A DNA stretch of 64,000 bases from Paeniglutamicibacter sulfureus (GTDB taxonomy: Bacteria > Actinomycetota > Actinomycetes > Actinomycetales > Micrococcaceae), in contig NZ_BAAAWO010000001.1 of NCBI RefSeq assembly GCF_039535115.1, positions 3,968,001 to 4,032,000 on the forward strand, written 5' to 3'. This document shows, in pieces, positions 10,730 to 19,484 of this stretch (positions within the stretch are counted from its first letter, which is position 1; each line of letters starts with the position of its first letter). A program made the position numbers and the translations under genes. Under the pieces are notes generated by a model. That model was not told the DNA's origin. It was given only the letters and a program-made list of their open reading frames with translations, and did no database searches.

Positions 10730-10767
10730 AAGGCGGGAGAAAACATCCACCATTTTTCTCCCGCCTT
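10730..10767 (-). terminator. Terminator after dgt
   Basis: A 14-bp stem, AAGGCGGGAGAAAA (10730-10743) with its complement at 10754-10767, has a 10-nt loop. It is between the dgt stop and the nuclease-like gene, on the strand both genes use. Confidence 0.65.
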
Positions 10768-10792
10768 CCGCGATTGAACGGCTGTCACGCAT

Positions 10793-12325
10793 CTACAACC
10801 CGCGTCCGACTTCCCAGATGCTCTCCGAGGTGCCGGTGAGCAGGGCATTGACGGAGGCGGCCTGCGCGTCGGTGAACGAGGCAATGTAGTCGACGATGGC
10901 CCGGGCCCGTCCCAGCCGCTCGATCTCCCTGCGTGAGGAATCCGGAAGCGGTCCGGAGGTCTCGGAATAGAGCTGGCGGTATTCGCCGGTTGCCGCCTCG
11001 ACGGAGTCCAGCAGCCTGCGCGGTGCGCGGGCTGCATCCTGTGGATCATCCAGCCACGCGGCCAGGCCCTCGGCCAGCGACCTGATGATGCGGGTCTGTC
11101 CGCGCTGGTATAGCGCCAGGTCGGAGCGTTCCAGAACAAAGCGCTCGTGCACGAACTTGAGCACCACCACGTCGTGCCAGGCCTCGTCAGCCAAGCGGAC
11201 GTGCCCGCTGCGAATCACGGGGTCCTTCTCCACCGCGATCGAGGCCTGGAGCCTGTCGATCCAGCGCCGGGTGAAGGCGGTGACTGCGCGGTCGGCGTCA
11301 AGTCCGCCGTCATAGGGCAGGGACAGCAGCCCTTCGACCAGGTCATGGCCAACGCGCTGCACCGAGGCGCGGAAGGCGTCGGCATTGGCTATCCACGGGT
11401 CTTTGGCGGCAACCCGCCGCCAAGTGCGCTCGAGCCCGTGGCCGGGCAGGCGCTGGTCCAGTTCGCACACATCGAGCCTGGCCAACTCGGCGCCGGAATC
11501 AAGCCAGTGCCGCAGCTCGGCGGACACCGGGGAATACTGCAGCACCCCTGCACGATAAAAGTCATCCAGGTCGTGCACCGCGTAGGCGATGTCATCGGCG
11601 ATGTCCATGACCGAGCATTCCAGGGTCTGTTGGTGCTCGGCGATCTGCGGGAAAACGGAAAGAACGTCACGCATCTCGGCGGCCTCGATGTCGTAGGCCG
11701 AGTATTTCAAGGCGGCGTTTCCATCGCCGAGGCCCACGCCGCGCGGCAGAAGTTCCGGGGACCGAGCCGGCAGGGAACGCCATTCGTTGCGGGTCCAGGG
11801 GTACTTCAGCACCGCCGCACGCACAGCACGGGTCAGGTTCAGCCCGCGCGGGCTCGCGTCGCAGCTGTCCAGCGCGGTGAGGATGCGGAAACTTTGGGCG
11901 TTGCCCTCAAACCCGTCGGGCAACCCGAGGATCTGACGGGCCGCCCGGTCCAGTTCCTGTTCGCCCAGATGCCCAAAGGGCGGGTGGCCCAGGTCGTGGG
12001 CGGCAGCGGCCGCCTGCACCACGACGGGATCGCAGCCGCCGAGATCGGCCACCAGCGTGCGCGTGGGCTCGTCGGCATTGCGCAACCCGATGGCAATGGA
12101 GCGTGCCACCGCGGAGACCTTCAGCGAGTGGGTGAGCCGGTTGTGCACCACGGTGCCGGCGCCGGCCTGCGGGATCACCTGGGTGACCGCCGAGAGCCGC
12201 GAGAAATAAGGGGAGAAGCGGATGCGCTCGATGTCGACGCGGAATTCGTCTTCCCCGGGCCGCGAATCTTCGCCAATCGCCCGTTCCCGGCCGCCGGTCT
12301 GGTGGGTGGTATTCCTGTAGTCCAT
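10793..12325 (-). CDS. dgt: dGTP triphosphohydrolase-like HD-domain protein
   Basis: Predicted to hydrolyse dNTPs (classically dGTP to deoxyguanosine and triphosphate), influencing dNTP pools. 510 residues. The HD-domain signature AAAAHDLGHPPFGHLGEQ gives the metal-binding His-Asp pair. Upstream R-L-T-H-S-L-K-V and downstream FEGNAQSFRILTALD are conserved dGTPase motifs. The start at ATG 12325 (MDYRNTTHQ) was preferred to more distal starts because the upstream extension is Arg/Ser-rich and unlike the family. It is followed on the same strand by the nuclease-like gene. Some dGTPases act in phage defence, but this one looks like the housekeeping actinobacterial type. Confidence 0.9.
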   Translation of the reverse strand: MDYRNTTHQTGGRERAIGEDSRPGEDEFRVDIERIRFSPYFSRLSAVTQVIPQAGAGTVVHNRLTHSLKVSAVARSIAIGLRNADEPTRTLVADLGGCDPVVVQAAAAAHDLGHPPFGHLGEQELDRAARQILGLPDGFEGNAQSFRILTALDSCDASPRGLNLTRAVRAAVLKYPWTRNEWRSLPARSPELLPRGVGLGDGNAALKYSAYDIEAAEMRDVLSVFPQIAEHQQTLECSVMDIADDIAYAVHDLDDFYRAGVLQYSPVSAELRHWLDSGAELARLDVCELDQRLPGHGLERTWRRVAAKDPWIANADAFRASVQRVGHDLVEGLLSLPYDGGLDADRAVTAFTRRWIDRLQASIAVEKDPVIRSGHVRLADEAWHDVVVLKFVHERFVLERSDLALYQRGQTRIIRSLAEGLAAWLDDPQDAARAPRRLLDSVEAATGEYRQLYSETSGPLPDSSRREIERLGRARAIVDYIASFTDAQAASVNALLTGTSESIWEVGRGL

Positions 12326-12679
12326 GGTGCGCACCAGCCTAGTGGAATCCGGGGCGCAGGAACCCTGCGACGCGGCACCGGAATCCGCGGAACGTGGCCG
12401 CACGGCGCCATCCGCCACTGCCCCCCATCTTCTTGAACGGGTCAGGGCCGTGCTGACACCGTCTTGTCTCCGTTCGCGAAGCAATTTCGTGTTCGTGGGC
12501 GCAACGAACCTGCGACGCCAGGCTCACGGACGAAAATCCCCCCGCTAGGGAGTTCCGTGAGCGGTCGTTTCGGAAGCCGTGTCCTGCATGGGGTAATATT
12601 CGATCGAGCTCTTAACGAGAATGATTGTTAGTTGCAATAGCGTTTGCCATCCGAACCGCCACACGAAAGCCCGCACTTT
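12326..12679. other. Divergent intergenic region between dgt and the ABC/MFS operon
   Basis: About 350 bases with no convincing gene. The right half holds the putative promoter and metal-regulator-like box of the ABC/MFS operon (see 12594-12630). Confidence 0.5.
12594..12630 (+). promoter_or_regulatory. Putative -10 element and Fur/Zur-like box before the ABC/MFS operon
   Basis: TAATAT (12594-12599) is a good -10 candidate. Just downstream, 12616-12630 reads CGAGAATGATTGTTA. This matches 11 of 15 positions of the Zur-type palindrome TGATAATGATTATCA, with the AATGATT core intact. A repressor there would overlap the transcription start. The match is imperfect, and assignment to Zur, Fur or another metalloregulator is inference. 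Confidence 0.35.
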
Positions 12680-13459
12680 ATGACTGCCCTGCTCGTCCAA
12701 GGCCTCACCATCTCCCTGCACGGGAAACCCCTGGTCGCGGGGCTGGACTTCAGCATCGAACCCGGGGAGAAACTGGCATTGCTGGGGTCCTCCGGATCCG
12801 GCAAGTCCCTCACGGCGGCGGCCTTGCTGGGGCAGCTCCCGGCCGGGATGGAGGCCACGGGGATGCTGCGCGTCAACGGCAAGGAAATTCCGCTCCGGGG
12901 CCGAAGGCTCGCAGGGCGGGAATTCGCCGCGATCCACCAGAACCCGGCCGCAGCACTCAACCCGCTGGTGCGCTTGGGCCGCCAGCTGGCCATGCCACTG
13001 CGCAACGCGGGGCTCTCGGGACGCGAGGCGCGTGAAATTTCCCGTGAGCTGCTGGCCTCGGTGGGACTGGCCGACGCGGACCGCATGCTGCGCAGCTTCA
13101 GCGGGGAATTGTCGGGCGGACAGCTGCAACGAGTATGCATCGCCTTGGCGCTTGCCTGCCGGGCCGACATCCTGGTGGCCGATGAGCCGACCACGGCTCT
13201 TGACGTCGTCAACCAGGCCAGGGTGCTCGAGATCCTGGCGGGGGTCCCTTCCACCGCGGGTGGCCTGCTGCTGATCACCCACGACCTGGCCGCTGCCGAG
13301 CAAATATGCGGCCGCGCGGTCGTGCTGCAGGACGGCCGGAAAATCGAGGAGGCCCACATGCCGGAGTTGATCGCCCGGCCACGGCATCCCTACACCGCTG
13401 CCATGGTCGATTCGGCCCGCTCATCCTTCGCTCCTCCGCTCGAGGTGGCGGCCGCATGA
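12680..13459 (+). CDS. ABC transporter ATPase (peptide/nickel/metallophore type, subunit D-like)
   Basis: First of two ATPases powering a PepT-family (Dpp/Nik/Cnt-like) importer. 259 residues: Walker A GSSGSGKSL, Q-loop HQNPAAALNPLVRLG, signature LSGGQLQRV, Walker B ILVADEPTTALD, H-loop THDL, and the R-P-R-H-P-Y-T C-terminal motif typical of OppD/DppD proteins. ATG 12680 was chosen as the family start; an upstream in-frame ATG at 12644 would add 12 unrelated residues. Its stop overlaps the next gene (ATGA), showing tight coupling. Part of a five-gene operon with an MFS protein, a binding lipoprotein and a fused permease. Confidence 0.9.
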   Translation: MTALLVQGLTISLHGKPLVAGLDFSIEPGEKLALLGSSGSGKSLTAAALLGQLPAGMEATGMLRVNGKEIPLRGRRLAGREFAAIHQNPAAALNPLVRLGRQLAMPLRNAGLSGREAREISRELLASVGLADADRMLRSFSGELSGGQLQRVCIALALACRADILVADEPTTALDVVNQARVLEILAGVPSTAGGLLLITHDLAAAEQICGRAVVLQDGRKIEEAHMPELIARPRHPYTAAMVDSARSSFAPPLEVAAA

Positions 13460-14247
13460 CGGCCCGATTGCGCGCCCTGGATCTGGTCCACGGCTATCCT
13501 GGCCGGTGGCCGAGGAGCCGTCAGGGCCACCGGGCGCTGCGCGGGATCAACCTCGGCATCGAAGCAGGCCAAGCCGTAGGCTTGGTGGGCAGCTCGGGCT
13601 CCGGAAAGTCAACGCTTGTGCGGTGCCTGCTCGCCCTGGAAAAGGTGGACTCCGGATCCGTCCAGTTCAATGACAACCCGCTGGTTCCCGGTCCGGTTTC
13701 CTCTCTGCGGTGGTACCGGCGGTTCGTGCAGTACGTCCCGCAGAACCCCGCCGGCAGCCTGGACCCGCGCATGAGCGTCCAACAACTGATGCTCGAGCCG
13801 CTGAGGCAACTTCGCATCCAGGGGGAACACCGGCAAATGATCCATCGCGCCCTGGAACGCGTCGAACTCGATCCCGGACTGCTGGGACGCAAGCCGGCCG
13901 AACTCTCCGGCGGGCAGAACCAGCGGGTCGCCATCGCCCGGGCCCTGGTTCCCGGGCCGTCGATCCTGTTGGCCGACGAACCCGTCAGCGGGCTGGATTT
14001 GCCGCTTCGCGATGCGGTGCTGGGGCTGCTGGAGAAATTGGTCCGGCAGGACGGAATGGGACTGCTGTTCGTGTCCCACGACCTCTCCGCCGTGTCCCGG
14101 CTATGTTCCCGCACCGTGGTGCTGGAATCCGGGCGCATCGTGGAGGAGGGCGACACCCTCGATATGTTCCACACTGCCCGGCACCCGGCAACCCGGGAGC
14201 TGCTGGCAGCCATCCCGCAATTGGGCACCCGAACGGGCGCCGCATGA
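13456..14247 (+). CDS. ABC transporter ATPase (peptide/nickel/metallophore type, subunit F-like)
   Basis: Second ATPase of the importer, 263 residues. Walker A is GSSGSGKST, the Q-loop is VPQNPAGSLDPRMSV, the signature is LSGGQNQRVAIARAL and Walker B is ILLADEPVSGLD. The H-loop is SHDLSAVSRLC. Both ATPases are intact, so a heterodimer is expected, as in DppDF or CntDF. The start ATG 13456 overlaps the preceding stop by four bases, and its own stop overlaps the start of the MFS gene in the same way (ATGA). Confidence 0.9.
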   Translation: MTARLRALDLVHGYPGRWPRSRQGHRALRGINLGIEAGQAVGLVGSSGSGKSTLVRCLLALEKVDSGSVQFNDNPLVPGPVSSLRWYRRFVQYVPQNPAGSLDPRMSVQQLMLEPLRQLRIQGEHRQMIHRALERVELDPGLLGRKPAELSGGQNQRVAIARALVPGPSILLADEPVSGLDLPLRDAVLGLLEKLVRQDGMGLLFVSHDLSAVSRLCSRTVVLESGRIVEEGDTLDMFHTARHPATRELLAAIPQLGTRTGAA

Positions 14248-15509
14248 GCGGCACCCGCGTCCTTGCCGGCGAGCCCGACCGGGTACAGGGCACAGGCCCC
14301 GCTCCCGGGCTGCTTCTGGCCAGCCAGCTGATTTTCAATGTGGGATTCTTTTCCGTTGTCCCCTTCCTGGCCGTGAGCATGCGCGGGGACTTCGGCATGG
14401 GTGCCCTGGCAATCGGGGTGGTGCTGGGGGCCAGGACCTTCGCCCAGCAGGGGATGTTCCTGATCGGAGGGGTGCTGGCCGATAGGTGGGGAGCGCGGCG
14501 GCTGATGGTTTCCGGCACCCTGGTGCGGGTTGCCGGCTATCTGGTGCTGGCCTGGGCCGCGGACTTTCCCTCGTTCCTGGCCGGTGCCATCATCACTGGA
14601 GTCGGTGGAGCCCTGTTCTCGCCGGCGCTCGAAAGCCTGGTGGGCACGGCCCGGTCCATGGAGACGGGGAACGCCGGCACCCGCGCCAAGCCGACGCTTT
14701 TTGCGCTGCTGGTCATTTTCGGTGAAATCGGCGCAGTGGCAGGCCCGGTGCTCGGTGCCTTGCTGCTCGGTGTCGGCATCGATGCCGCGCTGCTGGCCGG
14801 CGCGGCGATCTTTGCCGTCATGGCATTGGTCTTCCTGCGGTGGATTCCGGGAACCGACGCCGGGGGCCAAACAGCGATTTCACGGGTCGGGAATCGGGAG
14901 GGGGCAGGCACCTGGGCGTGCCTGCGTGAACGCCGGTTTGTGCTGTTTGCCTCGTTCTACGCGGTGAACCTGCTCGCCTACAACCAGCTCTACCTCGGGT
15001 TGCCGGTGGAACTTGAACGCAGCGGCGCCGGAGTCGGGGCACTAGCCGGGGTCTTTGTCTACGTTTCGCTTCTGACCGTGGCCCTGCAATGGCCCATTGC
15101 CGGGTTCATGCGCCGCGTCGGGGACAAAACGGCCCTCTCGCTCGGATTTTCCGTGCAGGCCGTGGGATTTTTGCTCTTGGCGGTGCTGGCAACACGGGAG
15201 GCGCCGGAGGGCGCGTCCCTCGCCCCCGCCGCACTGATGGTCACGGCCCTGGCGCTGGGCCACATGTGCGTGACGCCTACGGCCCTGGGCCTGGTCGCCG
15301 GCTTTGCCAACGGACATCCCGCCGGGGCGTACTACGGCCTGCTCGCCACGTGCGGGGGGCTGGCCGTGCTGGCTGGAAATGCCCTATTGGGTCCGCTCTA
15401 TGAACATGCCTACCTGCCGTCGCTGGCAGCGGCCGCCCCTTGGGCGGCACTGGCCTTGCTGGCCGCAACCTCCGCAGTGGCCATCCGCCGCTTTGTGCCC
15501 GGGCATTGA
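14244..15509 (+). CDS. MFS transporter embedded in the ABC import operon
   Basis: A 421-residue MFS protein with about 12 membrane segments. Motif A after helix 2 reads G-G-V-L-A-D-R-W-G-A-R-R. Helices 4-5 contain ALFSPALESLVG and EIGAVAGPVLGALL, the latter resembling the antiporter motif C, so export is more likely than import. Its ATG overlaps the preceding ATPase stop, so it is co-translated with the importer. Pairing an MFS exporter with a Dpp/Nik-type ABC importer is the arrangement of opine-metallophore loci (CntE with CntABCDF), where the MFS protein secretes the chelator. No metallophore biosynthesis genes are seen here, so this role is inferred from context only. Confidence 0.82.
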   Translation: MSGTRVLAGEPDRVQGTGPAPGLLLASQLIFNVGFFSVVPFLAVSMRGDFGMGALAIGVVLGARTFAQQGMFLIGGVLADRWGARRLMVSGTLVRVAGYLVLAWAADFPSFLAGAIITGVGGALFSPALESLVGTARSMETGNAGTRAKPTLFALLVIFGEIGAVAGPVLGALLLGVGIDAALLAGAAIFAVMALVFLRWIPGTDAGGQTAISRVGNREGAGTWACLRERRFVLFASFYAVNLLAYNQLYLGLPVELERSGAGVGALAGVFVYVSLLTVALQWPIAGFMRRVGDKTALSLGFSVQAVGFLLLAVLATREAPEGASLAPAALMVTALALGHMCVTPTALGLVAGFANGHPAGAYYGLLATCGGLAVLAGNALLGPLYEHAYLPSLAAAAPWAALALLAATSAVAIRRFVPGH

Positions 15510-15567
15510 CCGCCCTCTTTCCCGAAATCCAGTCACCACCCAACCACGAAAGACAGGTAAGACCGAG

Positions 15568-17091
15568 ATGGTTCTTCCACGCCCAAAAGCAGCCGCGACA
15601 GCAGTGCTGGCCTCTACCCTGGCACTGGCCCTGAGCGGATGCTTCGCCGCGGGCGACGCGGGCGCCGCCGCAGACGACACCCGCATCAAAGTGGCCATGA
15701 TGCAACCGCCGCGTTCGGGACTGACCCCGCTGAGCGATGACGCCTTCAAGCTCTCCCGCTGGCAGGCGGCAGAGACCCTGGTGGTCCTCGACGAGGTGGG
15801 AGAGGCCCAGCCCGCACTGGCCACCGCATGGGAGCAAACGGGTGAGAGGACCTGGACCTTCGAACTGCGCCAGGGCGTGGAATTCCACGACGGAACCGCA
15901 CTAACCGCCAAACAGGTCGCCGCTTCGCTGGAAACCGCGGCGAATGCCAGCCCCAAGCCCCGCATCCTCGACGGCGTCGAGCTGGGCATCAAGGCCGAGG
16001 GCGCCAACACCGTCGTGGTCACCACCGAGGTTGCCGACCCGCTGCTGCCGCAACGGCTTTCCAGCCCGCAGCTGTCCATCCTGGCGGCCTCTGCCTACAA
16101 GTCCGGCGGAGTCGTCGTCCCGACCGGGGCCGGCACCGGTCCGTATGTGCTTTCCTCCTTCGACGGAACCAGCTCCGCAACCCTGGACCGCTTTGATGGC
16201 TATTGGGGCGAACCTGCCGCCGCCGCCGGGGTGGACGTCCAATTCGTCCCGGACGGCACCGCCCGCGCAGCGGCCCTGCGCACCGGAAACGCCGACATCG
16301 TGGAAACCATCCCCGTGGGACAGGTCGCCCAGATCGATCCCGCGCTGGTCCACGAAGTTCCCATGCCCAGGACCAACACCCTCTACCTGAACAACGACAC
16401 CGGCCCCTTTGCCGATCCGGCCGTGCGGGCCGCGGCGCGGGAAGCCATCGAGCGGGCCACCGTGGTCGAACGGGTCTACGAGGGCCGTGCCGACATCGCC
16501 GAGGGGTTGCTGGGCCCCGCACTGCCCTGGGCGGCAGCCGAACGCGCGAACGAAAACTACACCGAGGTGCTGGGGAACCGTGCAGCGCCCTCCGTTGTGA
16601 AGGGAACCAAGATCACGCTGGGCACCTTCACCGACCGGGCGGAACTACCCGAGGTTGCCGTCGCGCTGGAACAGCAGCTCGAGGCCGCCGGTTTTGTCGT
16701 GGAGCAGGATGTGCGCGAATACCAGCACATCGAGGCCGACGCCCTGGACGGGAAGTTCGACGCCTTCATCCTCTCCCGCGCCACGGTGCTGGATTCCGGG
16801 GACCCAGTGGCCTACATGTACAGCGATTTCTCCTGCGAGGGATCGTTCAACATCTCGCAGTTCTGCGATGCCGAGGTCGACGCGGCCCTGGCCAAGGCCG
16901 CGGCCGTGGCACCCGGTGGGGAACGCCGGGCCGCCATTGCCGCCGCCGAGGCGCTGATCCTTTCCAAGGACGCGGCAGTGCCGCTTTTGCACGAACGCGT
17001 CATCCAGGGCGAATCGGCCAGGGTCCGCGATGTTGAGCGCGACCCCCGCGAACGTGCGCTGATCACCAACCGCACGGGAATCGCCGACTGA
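15568..17091 (+). CDS. Solute-binding lipoprotein, SBP_bac_5 family
   Basis: Extracytoplasmic ligand receptor of the ABC importer, 507 residues, anchored by a lipobox (LALSGC, Cys about residue 25). The SBP_bac_5 fold is clear: W-x-F-x-L-R-x-G-V-x-F-H-D-G (EFHDGTALTAKQVAASLE), GAGTGPYVLSSFDG and the YLNNDTGPFADPAVRAA region. Cluster-5 proteins bind peptides, nickel, heme or metal-chelator complexes; the ligand cannot be assigned by eye. ATG 15568 is preceded weakly by ACAGGTAAG. The 58-base gap to the MFS gene is the only real gap in the operon. The stop overlaps the permease start (TGATG). Confidence 0.9.
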   Translation: MVLPRPKAAATAVLASTLALALSGCFAAGDAGAAADDTRIKVAMMQPPRSGLTPLSDDAFKLSRWQAAETLVVLDEVGEAQPALATAWEQTGERTWTFELRQGVEFHDGTALTAKQVAASLETAANASPKPRILDGVELGIKAEGANTVVVTTEVADPLLPQRLSSPQLSILAASAYKSGGVVVPTGAGTGPYVLSSFDGTSSATLDRFDGYWGEPAAAAGVDVQFVPDGTARAAALRTGNADIVETIPVGQVAQIDPALVHEVPMPRTNTLYLNNDTGPFADPAVRAAAREAIERATVVERVYEGRADIAEGLLGPALPWAAAERANENYTEVLGNRAAPSVVKGTKITLGTFTDRAELPEVAVALEQQLEAAGFVVEQDVREYQHIEADALDGKFDAFILSRATVLDSGDPVAYMYSDFSCEGSFNISQFCDAEVDAALAKAAAVAPGGERRAAIAAAEALILSKDAAVPLLHERVIQGESARVRDVERDPRERALITNRTGIAD

Positions 17092-18878
17092 TGGCACGCA
17101 CGGCCCCGGCAATCAACGCACTTTCCCGCCTGCTGGCCCTTGCCGCGGTGACGGTCGTGATCGGCCTGCTGCCGTGGCTATCGGGCAGCAAGCCCGAATA
17201 CACGATCCTGCGTGCCCGCTATGCGGATCGGGAAGCGACACCGGAAACCCTGGCGATGATCCGCGACGAGCTCGGCCTGGACCGCGGCCCGGTGGCGATC
17301 TTCCTGGCCTGGGCCGGCGGGGTGGCCCACGGCGACCTGGGAACCTCGTGGATCACCAACACCCCGGTGGGTCCCGGGACTGTCTCCGCCCTGGGCGTCT
17401 CGTTGACCCTGATGGGATGCGCGGTGGCGGTGGCGGCAGTTCTGGCCGTGCTGCTGTGCGTCCCTGCGGTGGCGCGCGGTCTGGCCGGAAAGCCGGGCAG
17501 CGGATCCGGGGCCGTTGCGGCGGGAATCACGGCGCTGCCGGAATTCCTGTTGGCCGCCATGCTGCTGATTGTCGGAGCCGTCTTGCTGGGGTGGTTCCCG
17601 CCCTACGGCTGGCAGGGGCTGCACCACGCGGTGCTGCCGGCGCTTTCCCTCGGGTTGCCCGCCGGCGGGCTGATCGGGCGCCTGGCCTCCGAAGCCATCA
17701 GCGCCGCCTTCGCGGAGAAGTGGGTGGCGACCTGGCGGCTCTCCGGGGCGCGCCGCGGCCAGCTCACCGCGGCCGTGCTGCGCCGGGCCATGCCATCGGT
17801 GACCAGCCAAGTCGGCCTGGTCCTGATCGGGTTGACCGGCGGGGCAGTGGCTGTGGAAAAGGTCTTCGCGATCCCCGGTTTGGGCCGGGCCATCCTGGGC
17901 GCCGCCAGCGCCCAGGACATTCCGGCCCTGCAAGCCGGGGTGCTGGCGCTGTTGGTGCTGGCCGTCATCGTGGGTTCGGCCTGCGCTGCGGTGCGCCTGC
18001 TGTTGCTGGGCAGGGCACTTCGCTCCGGTACGGTTCCGGCGCCGGAGACCATGCGCTTCACCTGCCGGCGGGAGATGCTCCTGCCGCTGGCCGTGGCCTT
18101 GGCGCTGGTGCTTTTGGTCGTAGCCGGACTGTTGCGCGACCCGTTCGCGTCCGAGCACGCGAGGCTGGCTGCCCCGAGCCTGGCCCTGCCCTTCGGAGCC
18201 GATGCCAGCGGACGCGACCTATTGGCCAGGGTGGGGCATGGTGCGCTGTCGACCTTGGGGACTTCCCTGCTGGTGGTGCTGGTTTGCCTGGTCCTGGGGC
18301 TGGTCATCGGGCTGTTTCCGCATGCGGCAACCGGTCCGGTGGAGGTCGCCAACGCCGCCCCGCCGATCCTGGTGGGCCTGATGGTCGCGGTGGCCACCGG
18401 CCCGTCGCTGCTCGGCGCCGCGATCGCGGTCGCATTGGTGGGCTGGGCACCGCTGGCGGCGCACGCGGCGGCCCTGGGACAGGAAGCGCGGTCCCGGCCT
18501 TTCGTGAAGATCCTCCCGGTGCTGGGCGTGGGCCCGGCCCGGATCCTGTTCAGGTATGTCCTGCCGGCGATTCTTGGTCCGGTGTTCAGGCACGCCATGC
18601 TGCGGATTCCCGGGATCGCGCTGGCGCTGGCCTCGCTGGGATTCCTGGGGCTGGGGCCCCGGCAGCCCACCCCCGAGTGGGGGCTCATCCTGGCCGAGGG
18701 AATCAACTACGTTGAAAGGGCGCCGTGGACGGTCGCCGCTCCCGCCGCCGCCCTGGTGCTTACCTCTGTCCTGGCGGTGTCGCTCTCCGGCCTGAACTGG
18801 ACTCGCCGCCAGGGCAACCCCGGGAACGATGCCCCGATCCGCGAAGGGCACAAAAGTACTGCCTCGTCCGGCGAGTAA
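17091..18878 (+). CDS. Fused two-domain ABC permease (DppB-DppC fusion)
   Basis: A single 595-residue protein contains both permease halves, usually two ~300-residue genes. The N-half is DppB-like: DELGLDRGPVAIFLAWAGGVAHGDLGTSW, then the EAA-type loop ARRGQLTAAVLRRAMPS and VEKVFAIPGLGRAIL. The C-half begins around residue 325 and is DppC-like: FGADASGRDLLARVGHGALSTLGTSL, then GVGPARILFRYVLPAILGPVF and SLGFLGLGPRQPTPEWGLIL. About 11-12 membrane segments in all. The start ATG overlaps the stop of the binding protein. Since both halves keep their coupling loops, the fusion should be functional. Confidence 0.9.
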   Translation: MARTAPAINALSRLLALAAVTVVIGLLPWLSGSKPEYTILRARYADREATPETLAMIRDELGLDRGPVAIFLAWAGGVAHGDLGTSWITNTPVGPGTVSALGVSLTLMGCAVAVAAVLAVLLCVPAVARGLAGKPGSGSGAVAAGITALPEFLLAAMLLIVGAVLLGWFPPYGWQGLHHAVLPALSLGLPAGGLIGRLASEAISAAFAEKWVATWRLSGARRGQLTAAVLRRAMPSVTSQVGLVLIGLTGGAVAVEKVFAIPGLGRAILGAASAQDIPALQAGVLALLVLAVIVGSACAAVRLLLLGRALRSGTVPAPETMRFTCRREMLLPLAVALALVLLVVAGLLRDPFASEHARLAAPSLALPFGADASGRDLLARVGHGALSTLGTSLLVVLVCLVLGLVIGLFPHAATGPVEVANAAPPILVGLMVAVATGPSLLGAAIAVALVGWAPLAAHAAALGQEARSRPFVKILPVLGVGPARILFRYVLPAILGPVFRHAMLRIPGIALALASLGFLGLGPRQPTPEWGLILAEGINYVERAPWTVAAPAAALVLTSVLAVSLSGLNWTRRQGNPGNDAPIREGHKSTASSGE

Positions 18879-18894
18879 CCCCCTGCGCAGGGGG
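18879..18894 (+). terminator. Probable terminator of the ABC/MFS operon
   Basis: CCCCCTG-CG-CAGGGGG immediately follows the permease stop. No T-tract follows. Confidence 0.45.
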
Positions 18895-18895
18895 A

Positions 18896-19265
18896 GCGGC
18901 TTCACGAAAAAGGGATCAGGGTCATCGCGGTGGGGTCGCAACTCCGCCCCGGCAGTCCGTCAAGACCGTGGCACCACGGGTGAAAACCATTCCCCCACCC
19001 TCGGATCCCGGCACCGGAAACCGGTCGCGAGCACGCCACTCCTTCGCGTCACATTGGCTTCACGGAAGTCCCGCGACGTCATGCCGGTGCCGGAAATCCC
19101 CGAGGATGAAACGAAAAACGCGAATGGACGGCCGTAACAATGTGACCGCGGCGGACCAGGGAAAATGACGCCGTGTGGACACATGAAGTGATTTTGCCCT
19201 TCGTGACGGCTGTGCCGGCACGCTCCTTGCACGTGCCCTCGAACCTGTTCCAAGATGAATACATC
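18896..19265. other. Intergenic region upstream of the SAM riboswitch
   Basis: About 370 bases. No frame here shows coding bias or a recognisable product on either strand. It should contain the promoter of the met operon in its last part. Confidence 0.45.
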
Positions 19266-19380
19266 AACCATCAAGAGCGGCTGAGAGATCTGGCTCGTTG
19301 ACGCCGCAGCAACCATCATCCGATGGAGTCCGTTCCCTGGGACCCCGTCGGCGAGGGTGCTACTGCCAGAAGCGATGGAG
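19266..19380 (+). ncRNA. SAM riboswitch (SAM-I / S-box type) controlling the met operon
   Basis: Senses S-adenosylmethionine and shuts off methionine genes. Features seen: P1 CCATC (19268-19272) with GATGG (19374-19378); the conserved ATCAAGAG start; P2 GCGGC...GCCGC enclosing the K-turn-like CTGAGAGATCTGGC...TGAC; GCAGCAACC leading to P3 (CCATC-ATCC-GATGG); and GGCGAGGGTGCTACTGCC at P4/J4. It sits about 105 bases upstream of metF, as expected. No U-rich terminator follows. A hairpin over the metF ribosome site (19461-19476) suggests translational control. SAM-I rather than SAM-IV is my reading of the core. Confidence 0.8.
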
Positions 19381-19460
19381 CCGCTTCAGCGTTCACTCAC
19401 CATCGCCGCAGGAAATCCGTGACGGATCCCTGGGGCTTTTGTGGCGATCCCTGATGCCTC

Positions 19461-19478
19461 CCTCGAATCGACGAGGAG
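19461..19478 (+). promoter_or_regulatory. RBS-sequestering hairpin before metF
   Basis: CCTCG (19461-19465) pairs with CGAGG (19472-19476), the latter being part of the metF Shine-Dalgarno CGAGGAG. It is a candidate expression platform for the SAM riboswitch. Confidence 0.5.
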
Positions 19479-19484
19479 ACAAGC

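Noticed and set aside
18960..19319. Minus-strand frame of 119 codons upstream of metF
   Set aside because: Overlaps the SAM riboswitch, lacks a ribosome site and has no family features.
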